Source: Pegea sp. RAD2-039
Taxonomy: Eukaryota > Chordata > Thaliacea > Salpida > Salpidae
Length of the DNA stretch: 64,000 nucleotides
Direction: 5' to 3'
Assembly (NCBI GenBank): GCA_034620365.1
Contig: JAQGEQ010000106.1
Location: 1 to 64,000, forward strand
This document shows, piece by piece, positions 47,142-60,295 of this stretch (positions are counted from its first letter, which is position 1; every line of letters begins with the position of its first letter). Under the pieces are notes generated by a model, which saw only the letters and a program-made list of their open reading frames with translations, was not told the origin of the DNA and ran no database searches. Position numbers and translations under genes: made by a program.

Positions 47142-49194
47142 GGTAAAGTAATAACCAAAAAACCTAATGGTAAGGTGCTATGTTATGGGTCTTTTGGTTT
47201 AGAATTATACAATAAAAATGGAGATTTAGATCTTCTTTTTTTGGCTCCATATTACATCAAACGAAAACATTTTTTCGACTATTTCTCTGATATGCTAAAA
47301 AAGAGAACAGAAGTTGACGATCTAAAAGTAAGGTTTCATTTACAATTATTTATATATTTTCGCTTTAATATATTATTATGTACAATAAGTTTGTATATAA
47401 AATTTACTTTTGATTATAGCATAATTTCGTAGAAATCACAAAACTCCTTATTTAATATAAATCATTTCTTATGATGATTTTTTGATTATTTTGTACTTCA
47501 GGTCATTTCTTATAACCATGAACCTATTATCAAGCTGACTTTTGATGGCATTGAGGTAGAACTATTTTTTTTCACTTTCAAAATATTTAATACTTTTTTT
47601 TAGTTTTATTCTATGATTCAGGTCGATTGTGTAATGGCTTCCTTAAATGAAAAGATCGTAACTGACCACATAAATGTAGATGGTTTTGATATTGTGAGAG
47701 GATTGAATGACTATTGCCTGCGAAGCTTAAGAGGCATAAGGATCCGAAACTTTTTGCATGCTTATGTTCCTAACAAACAAGTGTTTTTGCAAGCCAATTT
47801 AGCTATCAAGGGCAAAAAGTCAGTATTTATAAGACTTGAAACATAAAATTGCTATGTTTTTATTATCATTTGCTTATTATATTAAACTTTTAATTGTTCC
47901 TTAAGATTGAAAATTGCTCCAAGAATATAAAAAAAGAACCTTAAATTAAACTTACAGTCAAATTTTAAGTACTAGAATGTCAAAGCTTAACTATAAATAG
48001 TTCAGACCAAGAAATTAAAGCCGAAAGACCAGATAATATTTGAAATTATAAAGCTGTAAGACATGCTTATTAATTGATGTCGAAGTACTTTCTGATACAA
48101 ATGTAAATAACGGGCATCTAGAAATCGATATCTGAAGAATGTGACAAGGAAATATGGAAATACTTCCAGTTGCCTAATAAACTACTCTTGGAATCCTAAC
48201 CAAACGCTCAACTTTAATGAATTACTTTCCACCTTTTAGTTTTCTTAGTTTAAACAACCAGTGCGTAATGCACTGCTTAAAAATTTATTTAGTTTTATCG
48301 ACAAAAGACTAAAAGACAAGTATATTATGATAGAGTTGAGTTTGTTTTTATTATAATTTCTAACTTTTAAATTACTTTTGTGTATATTTTTATGGAGAAG
48401 GAATCTATGGAAATATCTTAGGATATCCTGGAGGTATTTCTTGGACATTGCTAATCGCTAAAGTTTGCAAAGAATAAATTTTCAAGACAGTTGAAGAAAT
48501 TGTTGGTGAATTTTTCAGGAAGTTTCACTACTGGTAAAAATGCTGTTTGTTAATTTGCTTATTGTTGAACTCAAACCTAAACTAATTTAAAGGGATTGGC
48601 CTCGACCTGCTGAATTAACACCATCTCATGAGCGAGTTCCTCCCTGGTTTAAATTACAGGATAAAGAACTCCGTATGCCAGTAATAACTCCAACTTATCC
48701 AAAAGCTAATTCAACATACAATTTAATGTGGTCAGCATTGAGAGTCATTAAACGTGTAAGTGCAGTTAATATTTTTAGAGTAATTTGTTTTAATCAGAGC
48801 TGAATTTAATTTTTAACAAGTACTATCTTTAATAGGAGTTTCTAAGAGGCTATAACTTATTTAAAAGGTGTGCTAAAAATGAATGTTCATGGTCGCATTT
48901 ATTTGCACCTGCGACTTTTTTCGATGACTTTCAAAAATTTATAGTTTTAAGTGCACATGCTGGAAAGGATGATTTTGAAAGATGGTAATTATTTTACTTT
49001 GTTAATGTCATAGCTTAGTATTTTAACTGAGTATTTTCTTCAAAAGTATTTTTACTGAATTGGTTTGGTTTGATTAGGAGTGGCGTGGTTCAAGCTAGTA
49101 TTCGAAAGCGAGTAGAAGCATTAGATGATAAAGATATGGTTCAAGAAGCTCATATAAATGTAAACTATTTTACTAAATCTTCTGATAAAAAAGA
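47142..49194 (+). pseudogene. Poly(A) polymerase relic, unit 2
   Basis: The same seven exons as unit 1: 47142-47327, 47502-47555, 47622-47818, about 48398-48533, 48593-48755, 48836-48984 and 49078-49194. The catalytic Asp residues remain (GDLDLL in exon 1, IE-VDCVMA across exons 2/3). The out-of-frame exon 3/4 junction is shared with unit 1. Private lesions: the exon 4 acceptor AAG is ATG here (a nearby GGAG could substitute), and TAA replaces Ser after VCKE in exon 4. In exon 1, four of five differences from unit 1 change amino acids, as expected without selection. The N-terminal exons are missing here too. Confidence 0.85.
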
Positions 49195-49379
49195 GTAAGT
49201 GTCTAAAAAACATTTTTTGTCTAATAAACTTACTAAAATCACGAAAGTATCACAATGATAACATTGTAAAGTTTAAACTGCTGCTTAAAAATATTACTTC
49301 TAATTAGACTAAAAAATTGTGTTTCGGTGATAAATTGGTAGTAAGATTTAACACTATTATTTATCTAACCTAATAACTG

Positions 49380-49900
49380 AACATATATATATATATAATA
49401 TACTGACTGCGTTGCGCAGATGCAATTTTCTTTTCACACATTTTACTTTTTCTTGAACGTCCTGGGCAATCTTTTCCTTTCGATCCAAAGGCCTTTTTAG
49501 TTCTTGTTCAGTAAACTTCGGGTATCGAACATGTTGTTTTGCATTTACTCCAAGTACACCAGCTGTTTCACTGACAACCTGATTTTAAAGTTTATTTTAT
49601 TATAATGTTTTAATATCATACTTTTGTCTTGGAACAACTTTATCTACAAATTGTGGAGGTGAGCATTATCTTGAATCTGGAAGGCTGCAATAACCACAAT
49701 TTCCTCGATAATGCATTTTTTGTTCTTATTTTAGCATCACTACGTGACGTTGATTGGCAAGGATATTAAATTAATGTAAAATCAACAGGTCTTTGGTATG
49801 TCGTAATTTGTTCACATTTACTCCAACAAAAACAATATTTCGGAAATCGTTGTCTTTTCATAAAATACATTTCTGAATCTTAATCATTATTCTTCAGTTT
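49380..49900 (-). pseudogene. Decayed thrombospondin type-1 exons, unit 2
   Basis: Counterpart of 20460-20980, with more small deletions (a 3-nt loss near 49719, for example). No open domain is left. Confidence 0.55.
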
Positions 49901-49904
49901 TGTA

Positions 49905-50855
49905 TAAACATGGTGGACCTCGAACTTTGTTTTTGAAATCAGCTGGTTGTTCCTTTTGATTTCGGTTGTACGCCTCTTTTAGAAGACACTTATTTTCTAA
50001 GCAATCATCTTCACACATATCATGTGCTATTCTAATGTGCTCGACTTTTTTGCAAGCCTTAGCTTATACAGCTTGGCATGAAACCTGCGTTTGTTCCAAT
50101 TTTTCTGAAAGGACACTTTCAACGGTCTTTGATGATCTGAGAATTTTGCTCCAAGTGTAGTCATTGATACTTTCAGAACGTCCACAAAATCAAGTCTTTG
50201 AGAGCATATTTGATTAAACATCTTACTATCATTATCTTTATCAGTCTCAAAAATATTAAAGATGATGACATTGTTTTCTCTGTCCTCATGGTCTAAAGTG
50301 AGATTTTTGTGCGTGTCTGTGACCTTCTTAGCAAGAAGCTGTACCATATTAGCATTGCTGTCTGAACCGAGATCACCGACCACCGAGGCCCAAGTGATAT
50401 GTTTCTTTATAGACGCATTCAGTTCGTCCATTGACTTAGACAAATTAGAAATTTTCTCATCGATCTTGGCAACATCTTTGTCAATTTCTGATTTAATTTT
50501 GACTAATTCAGCAGATACAAAGTTGCTGATGTCGGTAATAGGTTTTGATTAGAATTAGATGAAAGAGCTGTTGTGTCCATGGTTCTACATTTAATGCAGA
50601 ACCATTTAAATCCCATTTGCTTCGTCTGGCTGTTATCAAATATATCGTACATTTTTTTTTGCTCACATCACTACAGGTGAGATGAAACCAGGAGAGACAT
50701 TTAAAGCATTCTTTGGCCGGATCTTCACCAGAGGAAAATTTTATTGCAGGATTGGCAACTGCCATTGTAAGCTTGTTTTGATGAAGTCGGTTTGTCAGGA
50801 TTTTTCTTTACATTTGAACGTAATGTCTTGCCAGATCTATTTGGGTCCACCATAG
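49905..50855 (-). mobile_element. LINE ORF1 fragment, unit 2
   Basis: Counterpart of 20985-21945. The longest open piece, 50443-50027, keeps HEDRENNVIIFNIFETD; the PHD-like cysteine region lies at about 50560-50765 and is frameshifted. Confidence 0.87.
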
Positions 50856-51534
50856 TTTTCATGAAATATTTTTGGTCTCATTAAAGTGTAGATTAAATAT
50901 TTCAAATATTAAAACTCAGAAGAGATTATAACAATTAAGTAACTGTATTTAAAATACTGTTATATTGTATAGGGGGTTCCCGAAATGCCAGGGATTACAT
51001 CTATCTTTCTGTAATTTTATCTTGTTTATATATCTTACAATTATATTATTCGTGAAAAGGTATATTATCAAGATATTTTTAGACTTTCTACTTTGGGTTT
51101 ATGGTATCAAATAAACAAATTTTTCTTTTAAAATGAGAGCTTAACAACTAATGATGATTTTCTTCAGTTGATATAGATGATGAGAGATGTAATGATTAAA
51201 AACTGCGTTAGAAGCTTCTGGTTGGGACAAAAGGCAGGACATACCTGGTTAAAGTAAACGATCGTAAAAATTCTATGTTAACAATCTTGTATGTGAATAT
51301 TTGAAGTTCGTTATCAAAGCGATCTTCATTCTTTACTCTTTTATTTTTAATCTTAGATTGTTTATAAATGTTTTAATTTCAAAGAATTTGTTTCTTATTA
51401 GACAAAATATTTGTTAAAAATTTAATGAAATTTCATTTCTAAATAACTTCAAACATAAAACATCTTATTTGATGATTAAAAACAATCTCTAAATTATAAC
51501 AATTTTATATATATATAATTGTAGCATATTCGTC
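50856..51534. other. Intergenic stretch, unit 2
   Basis: Matches 21946-22612. No gene recognised. Confidence 0.35.
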
Positions 51535-51722
51535 AACTCAATCTAAAGCAAAATATGGTCATTACATTGCGGAGATAAAAGTACAAAATAAGTGGTTCAG
51601 TATAAATGACACCATTGTTACAGAGATTTCTAAAAGGTTTTCTTCAGCAAAAATTAAGTATAGAACATCTTACCTAGTAGAGTATCGCCTGTTGGACAAA
51701 GTTTCTAAATAGAGAAAAATCA
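51535..51722 (+). CDS. Ubiquitin-specific protease C-terminal exon, unit 2
   Basis: An intact terminal exon with a GTAG acceptor, reading SSTQSKAKYGHYIAEI, then WFSINDTIVTEISKRFS and SYLVEYRLLDKVSK before TAG. It matches the USP His-box end: His of GHY, the Asn/Asp pair in SIND and the closing YLVEYR strand. Unlike unit 1 it has no stop and keeps its acceptor. The catalytic Cys exon is not visible upstream, so this is at best part of a gene and may be a stranded exon. Confidence 0.65.
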
Positions 51723-52101
51723 GATCCTAGTTTTGGTTTTTAATGGCAATTATATGTTTAGTTCTGAATATGATCTTACCATTCTACTTTTTTCTTTGCA
51801 TCAGTTTTATCTGATTATTGTAATAATTAGTCCTAGAATATTCAAAGACGTAATTAGAAACGATATGGAATCATTAATGTTGTAAACCTTTTGTGTCTAG
51901 TAAATTTAAAATAATTGCTATTTTGTGATGTATTTATCAAGACAAAATGTGATAGTACTGAGAACTTGTTTTGTTTCTATTAAGAAGAGTTTTCCTACAA
52001 TGTTTTTCTAGTTTTAAAATTGTTTAAATTGTTTAATTTCTTTTATTGTTATTTTTGTAAATAAAATAATATAGAGCTAACTTTATAATAAAAGTTGTGG
52101 C
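51723..52101. other. Intergenic stretch, unit 2
   Basis: Matches 22802-23180. Nothing recognised. Confidence 0.4.
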
Positions 52102-52337
52102 TGGGAAAATTCAGAAAATTTTGCAGACTGTAGCTTCCAGGGAGCACCTTCAAGAATAGGCCTTTCTCGGTTACAAAGGCGTGCTGATTTTGTAACAACT
52201 GAATTTATACGAAAAAACCACTAACAAAGGAGGTTGCGATTAAATGATGATCACCAAATAATAGGACTTAGTCCAATTAGGGAGTATCTGAGATCTCGGC
52301 TGTTCCACAAAATTGTTTAATGTGGAAGCCTCTTCAG
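52102..52337 (+). pseudogene. Unidentified coding relic, unit 2
   Basis: About 70 plus-strand codons with a single stop: ENSENFADCSFQGAPSRI, GLSRLQRRADFVTTEF, then after one TAA RRLRLNDDHQIIGLSPI and REYLRSRLFHKIV. Better preserved than 23181-23420. I do not recognise the family. Confidence 0.5.
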
Positions 52338-52650
52338 AAAGGAAAAGCTATTAAACAATGTATTCATATCATTTTATTTTATTTTATACATCCCATATAA
52401 TTTTTTTAATAGCAAAACAAAATATGACTAGGTTTTTTGTACAATATTTACTTTATTGTGTTTTTCCGAAAATTTTCTATTATTTTTCTATCTTTGTTAC
52501 TTTTATTTTAAGATGTTGCTATTTAAAACCTCAAATTTAAAAGTTGCACCCACATTTAAGTATGAAGAGAATGCATGCCAGTCTCCCACCTGTTGCCTAA
52601 ACTAACTCAATTTTCGTGATGAGCACAAAACACTGTTTGAATTTATTAAG

Positions 52651-54732
52651 GTGGATTCAGAGAAGCACATTCTGGAGACGCTACCGTAAATGAGAAAGAC
52701 CCAAATGTTTTCTCTAATCTTCTAGATTATATTTCGACAAAAGAAATAATAATCAAGGAAAAAAATGTTAAGATGATCATGATCGGTGATTCTATTTATG
52801 AAATAACTGGTTTAGAGAAGTTATTTAACAAGTAAGTTAGTTTTATAAATCGGTTTATTTTGATAGTTTTTGTAACTATACTTTATTATTTACAGCTTTT
52901 TGGAGAGTCAAATTGAAATTTCTAACTTTATTGGATTTGCAACATTTGCTGAGAATTATGGATGTTTGGAGTTTTTAACAAAAATAGAAGAAATTATCGG
53001 AAACAACTTTGCAGAAGTAAGAATATAGAGAAATGTTATTCTCTTGGCTAAAACATTAAAAGTAAAAATATTTTTTACTTTATCTAATTTAAAGATTTTT
53101 GATTAAATTCCTTGCTTCATTATTTCTACTGATTTTGTTCATTTCATATTTGATAAGAAAAAGTTTTTGATTGATCACATGATATTTACCAGATTTCACA
53201 AACTGAAAAATTCAAATTACAAAAAGAATCATTAATTTATAAAATAATTTCTAAAGATGAGCTTCATGTGATTTGTGAATCCCAAATATTCAATGCTCTT
53301 TTAGAGTGGATCAAATATGAGTTAACTTCAAGAAAACATTACTTATATAAGTTAATCAAGAACATAAGTATCTAGAAACTATGAAGTTGTAGACGTGTGA
53401 GTATAAAATTGAAATTTCTCTAGGTACGATGCCATTTAATAAAACCAAAATTTATTTCGATGAAGTTAGAAAATTGTGAAAAAATTAAATCTAGTTGTTA
53501 TGAATATCTCAGCAAGGTCATCGATGACCTCAAAGCTTTCATCCCAATTGAAAGTAAGCAAAGACAACTTGATATTTGGCTGGTAAGATTATTTAATTAA
53601 ATAGTTTTCACTTCAACGAATGACTTATGACGTCACAGGTGAATTAGATAGATCCGCTGATAAAACATTAAAACGCGTAGAGTTTTGTTTGTCTGAAACA
53701 GACGCTTGGTTTGAACCTCCGAAGATATGTCTTTCAAATCCATCAAATTCAGCTGCAATCAACAGTTTAAATTATTTGTTAAAGAAGAATGGTGGTTAAA
53801 GAGGAAAGTTAGAAGCATAAAACAAATGATGGCATCATCATTGCAAACTAAATATGACTATCACATTTCTATTTACGACCCAATTTTAAATGAGTGGAAG
53901 AAGTGCAAAAGTTTAGACAATGAATTGTATGTTGTAGAAACTTTTCATGATGGCAAAAGGTTGATGAATTGAGTGATGAAATAAAATTTCAACTAAAACT
54001 CCATTTATCAAAAACTATTATGTTATTTGCAGATACGATACCATTACTGATGAATGGACTGAAAGAGCTTCACTAAATAGACGTCGTGACTATTTCAGTT
54101 GTGCTGTCTTCAACCGGATGTTGTATGTTGTTGGTGGTGAAGAATTTGGTGATTCAGCTGCTTGTGTGGATAAGTATGATCCACTAAGCAACACATGTAG
54201 TTTTTCAAAATCGATGTTGACACCTCGATGGGCACTAGGTATTTGCTGATGACTTCATGAAGACGTTTTGATCTTATGATGATAACTAATTCTAAAATCA
54301 TTAAAGCTGTAGTCACACTTGGCAACTATATTTACGCCATGGGTTGTTGGAATGAGGACGAATGAAAGCCTGTTGAGCGATACGATGTCTTCAATGATAA
54401 ATGGGAATTTGAAGCAAGTATGAATAATGCAAGAGTATGCCGAAAATCTGTTGTCCTTAATACGAAGATTTATGCTTTTGGTAAAAATTTACTTTGGTTT
54501 CTAGTTGAAAAACTTTCCAATCAGAATTTTTTTTTATTTTTATATAATAGTAATAATTTATTCAAAATTGCTGGATTTTTACAATAGTTGCAAAGTTGTG
54601 ATGAGCCATTTGATTGATTCAGGAGGTATATCCGGAGATGATTTACGTGTTGAAGCTATCAATTGTTACAATGAAGTAACAAACAAATAGGAAAAAGTTG
54701 TAAAAACTAATGAATGGATTGATGAAGTCATA
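52651..54732 (+). pseudogene. BTB-BACK-kelch (KLHL-type) relic, unit 2
   Basis: Exons at 52651-52831 (BTB, with a GTAAGT donor), 52896-53016, 53193-53367 and 53424-53582 (BACK), about 53640-53970, 54033-54238 and about 54315-54480 (kelch) and about 54627-54732. The kelch blade YDTITDEWTERASLNRRR is intact where unit 1 has a stop. Shared lesions (TGA after NEDE in the next blade, TAG after VTNK) show decay began before the duplication. The start exon is not found. Confidence 0.82.
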
Positions 54733-55569
54733 GTGAGCTATAAACCATGTGTAACTGACAAATGTGTAGACTTCCCATTTTAATAAATAAATTTTGTTGG
54801 TAGATTGCTATGAAGCTTAATTTCACTAAATTTTTTATTTGAGGTCGTATTCTCTTCAAAATTATTCAGTAAAATATCAAATTGCTCATATATGAATATT
54901 TTCATGTCTTTTTGTTGTTTGATTTTCCAAAATATAAAAAAGTTTGTTAGAATTTGAAGTTTTATTTTAATCATCAAATTATATCTTTTTTGTTTGTAGT
55001 TAGTTAGAAATGAAAGTTAATTAAGTTTAAAAAAGTTTTTCGTCTAATAATAGACCAAATATGTTCAAACAAAACGTTTATTAACAATCTAAGATTTAAA
55101 ATTAAACAGTAACCGTACAGAATGAAGATCATTTTTACAGAACTTTTTTATAAAACTTAGTCTTTCTTGTATCTTTGACCACCTGACGTAGTTTTGTCAA
55201 ATTCTTCACTCACATTTACTTCAGCGTCAAATTTTACTATTTTAATATCAACCAATTCAACAATATAGTTCATATTTAAATTCATAAATTAAAAGTTTTT
55301 TGTTTGCTTGGGATAAAGCATCTTGAGTGTGTTGTTTTCAAATAAATTTTATAAAATTTTCAAAATTTTTAATAGTTACTATTTTTGAACGTTTTTATCT
55401 ATGGTAATTTTAAATTAAAGTACTTTTTTGTTTCAATTGAAAAGAAATCTTGGATTCAGTTACATATATCTTTTTTATTCGATACAGAATTTTCCCAGAT
55501 AAACATTACTAAGATAGGTTTCGCATAAAAAGTTGTTGTTAAAGAATAAGAGAAAAGTCTAATACTCTA
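54733..55569. other. Intergenic stretch, unit 2
   Basis: AT-rich, matches 25813-26649. No gene recognised. Confidence 0.4.
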
Positions 55570-55985
55570 TTATTTTATACAACTTGAATGCATTCCCACG
55601 ATTTCACATTTGGTTTTATTAGTGAAACTTGGTTGAAACCGTTTTATCCTGATTTTATTCGGGTTGACGGTAATCTTTTCTGTGTTTTGGGTTGCGATAG
55701 ACTGCATGATAGAGACGGTGGTGTTTGCGTAATTTACAAAACATCGCTTGCATCCAAGATCTTTAGAATTCAGATCTATTATATTTCTCATGATATTAGA
55801 TTATCGCTTTTGAATGTCATTACTCAAAGTCCAAATTTTCTCGTTCTTAGTTTACTTACCCAGGTTTAATTTCTCCCGTTTTATATGTACCCACTAAAAT
55901 TAATGATGAGCTTCCTGTTAAGACCTATTTGAAGTTTCTAAAGAGTGTTGTGTCTCCTGAGTTATATATTTTAAGGTATTTTAAT
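55570..55985 (+). mobile_element. Second LINE endonuclease fragment, unit 2
   Basis: Counterpart of 26650-27060, with FISETWLKPFYPDF and CDRLHDRDGGVCVIYKTS. Broken downstream. After it the unit lacks the 520 bp present at 27196-27714. Confidence 0.85.
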
Positions 55986-56190
55986 TTGTAGTAATAATAA
56001 GTAGTATGATAAAAAAGTGCGATGCATGTAGAGAACTTTTCTGGAAATGATAGAAAAAAAATCATACGTTTTTGAAAGATCAGGGGTAAGTCCAGTTAGT
56101 GAATCCAATAGACGCTCAAGGTGATTTGATGATTAAAATAATTCTCTAAATTCTAACAAACTTTTTTATATTTTGTAAATTACCAAACAA

Positions 56191-57210
56191 TTATCGAACA
56201 CGTTCTCCCTCACATGCATTACCACCACAACTTGCCTCATTTTTGATTTTACGAAATTGTTTTTGCTTTCCAGTGCCACAAGTTGCATTAAATCTTTTTA
56301 TTATGATATTTTTGTTTATAGTTGCTAATCAAATATAGAATAAATTACCTTTGCCATGGAGTCCAGTTTGTCCAATACGAATCAACCTTACAACATTCAC
56401 TGTTACAAGATCTTGTGTCGTTGTTTGATTCTTGGCATGAATTGTTCTGACAACTTGCAATCGTAGCGAGTCTAGAGTGTAATCCCGTTCCACAAGACTT
56501 TGAACAGACTCCAAATTTACTCCAATTTATCCATTTACAGTCAACAGCACAACATTGAGTATTACAAGATAGGGTACATGCAGATGACCCTTGACATAAT
56601 TCACCTACACAACATGCAGCAATCTGAACAGTTCTTGAACGAGATTTCTTTCCTTTACTACAAGACACTGAACATGGTTCAAAATTTCTCCACTTAATCC
56701 ATTGACAATCAACAGCACAGCTTAGTGTTTTGCAGGTTATTATTGGTGTATTTGGACCAACACAAGCAGCTGCACCACAGCTAGTTTCTCTCGTAATATT
56801 TCTTTGTCTGCTTTGTGATCCAGATCCAAATGTAAGTGAGCACTGATCGTAAATGCTCCATTGTCCCCACACACAGTCATTTGGACAGCAACCACCTGAA
56901 AATTGGTTTATTTGATTTGTTGATCCAGTGCAAGGATTCCCTCCACACTTGGTATGTTTTGAAATCGATCTTGATTTAGTGCAGTTTTCACTTTCATATG
57001 TTACTGTATATTGCGTATGTACTGACCAATCTCCCCAGACACAATTTTCCGGGCAACAAACACGTCCACACTTTTTACTTTCCCTTGAGTTTCTTGGGCA
57101 ATCCTTTACTTTCGACCCAAGGACCTTTTTAGTTGCTGTTCTGTAAACTTCGGATATCGAAGATATTGTTTAGCATTTACTCCAACTAGACCAGTTGTTC
57201 CACTGACAAT
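56191..57210 (-). pseudogene. Thrombospondin type-1 repeat gene, 3' exons, unit 2
   Basis: Exons 57210-56349 and 56293-56191 on the minus strand. Apart from the shared TAA after the first WSKC, the frame is open through five TSP1 repeats: VWGDWSVHTQYTV, VWGQWSIYDQCSLTFGSG, WIKWRNFEPCSVSCSKGKK, WINWSKFGVCSKSCGTG and WTNWTPWQR, joined in frame to NATCGTGKQKQFRKIK. It has a 9-nt in-frame loss in the fourth repeat relative to unit 1, but keeps the canonical CSxSCGTG and CGTGKQ residues better. Extracellular adhesion-type modules; the 5' exons are uncertain (see the relics at 57650-58538). Confidence 0.8.
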
Positions 57211-57649
57211 CTGATTTTAAATGAAGTTTTTTTTATTATAATTTTTCATGATTATTAATTTTAGAAAATATAATAAAAAAAAAGAAAATATCGGTAATAA
57301 CTCGCAATAAAACTTTCTTATAAATTTTCCGAAAAATTTAGCAAATAGAAATAATAGTTTTTCAACACATGTAGGTTTTAGTGAGTATATATTAATCTTC
57401 ACGTTAAAAAAAAATTGATTTAAGAAATATATATTTTCAGAAAAATTTCTAAATCATCAAAATAAAAATTTTTGATAAAATATAAGTTTAAACTAAAATC
57501 ATTAGTATTACAAATTGAAGAACAAAAAAAAATAGTTTATGATTATAAATGTAGTAAATCTAAATTCTCCTGCGTTTGATAAAGAATAAACTATTTTTAT
57601 AATACTAATAGAACTTATATAAAAGAATTTTTTTTTTAATATTTTAAAA
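57211..57649. other. AT-rich stretch, probable intron of the TSP1 gene
   Basis: Matches 28815-29269. Open frames here on the minus strand are AT-rich and lysine/isoleucine-biased; none is called. Confidence 0.35.
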
Positions 57650-58538
57650 ATGTATTTCTTACTTGCTTTTATTTGTCTTGTGACTACTTTAATATCATAT
57701 TCAGGTGTTGTAGTATATATATAAATATAATCTTTTTTCATCTTCTTAATCTTCTCTACAAGCTTTCTAAGATAACAAATTCTTCATTGAGTAGATAACT
57801 TTACACGTACATCATTAAAACAAAGTATTGACCAGTCACATACATCACTAATCAGTTGACTAGTGTTCTAACCATGTATAATATCATGATGTGATGTAAA
57901 GCCCATATTTTGTTAATCTCGATGTTGAGCTACAATCTCAGTTTCTTGTTTGGTATATTCTCTTTACAAAGAGTCCTACACCTCATATAAGGTCTTATAA
58001 ATAAAAAGTTTACAAAGTGATTGGAGCATCACTGACGTTTTTTGTTGCTTATTTTCAGTGGGTACGCTCTGGTTCATCAAACGGATAAACGTTTATCCTA
58101 ACTTCTTTGATTGCTTTATTCTCGTACTTAGCCTTTTAATTTAAAAAAATCAACAGTTAACAAAGCATTTTCTGGAGTTGACACAGCTATATCAAAATAA
58201 GTAATAGAACTAATCAAACTTTGGTAGTTTCATCAGCAATCTTCTTTAAGCGACCATGTTCAGGGAATGCTATAAATGGATCAGTTGGAGGCTTCTTAGA
58301 CTTTATGCTGAAATTGGAAATGAAAAAAAAATAACTTGATTCACTTCATCAGAAGTTTAAATGAAACACTATTTTGATTTTATTGAGATTTTTAGTTTAA
58401 TCAGTTTTTATTCAACTATCTGTTTTCACTTGGAACTATATTTGCATGCACCACTTCCATTTTCGCGTCTCCATTATTTGCTTGCTTACTTATAAAATGC
58501 TTAAGATCTTTCTAAGTTATCATTTCAGGCGTTATAGT
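57650..58538 (-). pseudogene. Unidentified minus-strand coding relics, right-hand copy
   Basis: Counterpart of 29270-30210, including TTTPEYDIKVVTRQIKASKK near 57660-57720. A deletion of about 80 bp near 58315 removes part of one relic, and a TAG interrupts the 58416-58538 stretch. Confidence 0.3.
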
Positions 58539-60295
58539 TTTTCAAATTATTTGATCCTTAGAATTCTGAAAAAGCTTTTGATAATTGGTCCTTAACAAAT
58601 AGTTTAGGATTATAAAATAAAAATAGCCATTTACTAATCAAAGTATTAAGCTCTGGCTTTGTAGGCTGACTATTTTAAGCATATTGATCTTATCAAACAG
58701 TGCATTCATATCTTATGATTTTTGTATTGACTTACTATAAACTTTTATTATTTTTATGTTTGCTAAACATTTTTATATTTTAATCATTATTTAATAATTT
58801 ATTTTTTTATTTGTTTTATTTGTGAAAAATAATAATTAAGCTATCAATTTTAAAAGTTTTTATTAAAGTTTTTAAAATAAAAACAATTTTCTTTTATAAC
58901 ACTTCCGGCTTTTTCTATATAAAATCCCTTGATTTAAAAGTTGTAAATTTAGTAATAAAGCTAATAAAGTTGTGCTTGATTATGGACTGAATTGATATTT
59001 CAAATCTAAGAAATATTTTACTTTAAAAGCTTTTTTGTAACTTTCTTTAAATAATTTTTTTAAACATTATAATTCGTTTCATTTGTGTTGTTATGTCTTA
59101 TTGGTTTGTGTCAAAATATGTTTTTTTTCTAGATGATTGATAGTCGTTTATAAGATAAATATATGTTTAATCATTTTTTTAACTTGATGCTTATATTCAC
59201 TCAAAACTACTTTTGTTGAAATTTTATTATTTTATTAACTAAATTTTTTTAAGGATATATAAAAAGGTTTTATTATGATTTTTTTTTTTATTTGTTGGTT
59301 TATGTTTAATTTTCTTAGAGTTAAATCCAAATTTTGATTTTGTTTAAAAAGTTTTTCTTTTCTCAAAATTTAATGATAGAATTTGATGAAACTGTTTGTA
59401 TAGTTTTTTTCATTTTATAATAATCTTTGTATTTTTTTTATTTAAATATTATTTCTTCTTTTTTTTTATTTTTTGGTGACAAATTGTTAACAAATTAATG
59501 AAAAATAATTGTTATAGTATCTTTCACTATTTATTTTATCTATCAAACACTTTCAAAAAGGATTTTTTAAACTATCATTATATTTTTTATTTGTTTTTTG
59601 CTTATATAATTTATTTATTTTTTCTTAATTTATTTTAAAATTTATCATTGACTTCCATATTTTTACTGTTAGCTACATGTTTTCTGATCATTTTATAGTT
59701 TATCTTCAAGTTGTACATTAATATTTAAAAAAACTTTTAATAATTAATATTATTAAACTTTTGTAAATGAGTATTTTGTATTATATATTTTTATTACTTC
59801 AATTATGAAAAAACTTTATATAAAAAATAGATTATATATTAAGCAAGAAAATATTTTTTAAATAAGTTTGATTAAATTTTTAAATAGGCAAAAATAATTT
59901 AGATAGTTCCTTTGATTTTCTGGATAAGTTATAAGTATTTTTATTAGATAATTTTGTTTTTAATTTTTGTTCATTAAAAGCTAAAATCATATATAGTATA
60001 AAGAAGTTTCTGCCTTAATTATAAAAACATTTGTGAATATAAGACTTTGCTTTGTTAAAATTAGATGTTTATAATATATTATGTAAAAGTATTAAAATGT
60101 AGTTTTGAAAGTACATTTTAAGCTGACTCAGACATTCATTTTACACTAAAAACTTGTAAGGTTTTGAATAGTATTTGCTAAAATATTTGTTTACGACTAA
60201 AAATTGAAATATTTATTACAAAAGTGAAATAATATATTTTTTTTATTTTTTGTTAAATTCTAGTCTAGTAAATTTTCAATATCTGAATCTAAATA
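58539..60295. other. 5' flank of MTMR14 copy 4
   Basis: AT-rich duplicon sequence with no gene. At diagnostic sites (for example the AAAAGTTGTAAATTTAG variant near 58936) it goes with copies 2 and 3, not copy 1. Confidence 0.55.

Larger units (their letters stand above)
29704..58102 (+). repeat. Segmental duplication unit 2 (about 28.4 kb)
   Basis: Colinear with unit 1 (5514-29703). It is longer because of the LINE (about 4.4 kb) and SINE (about 0.2 kb) insertions, less the missing 520 bp. Gene order and orientation are the same. Confidence 0.88.
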
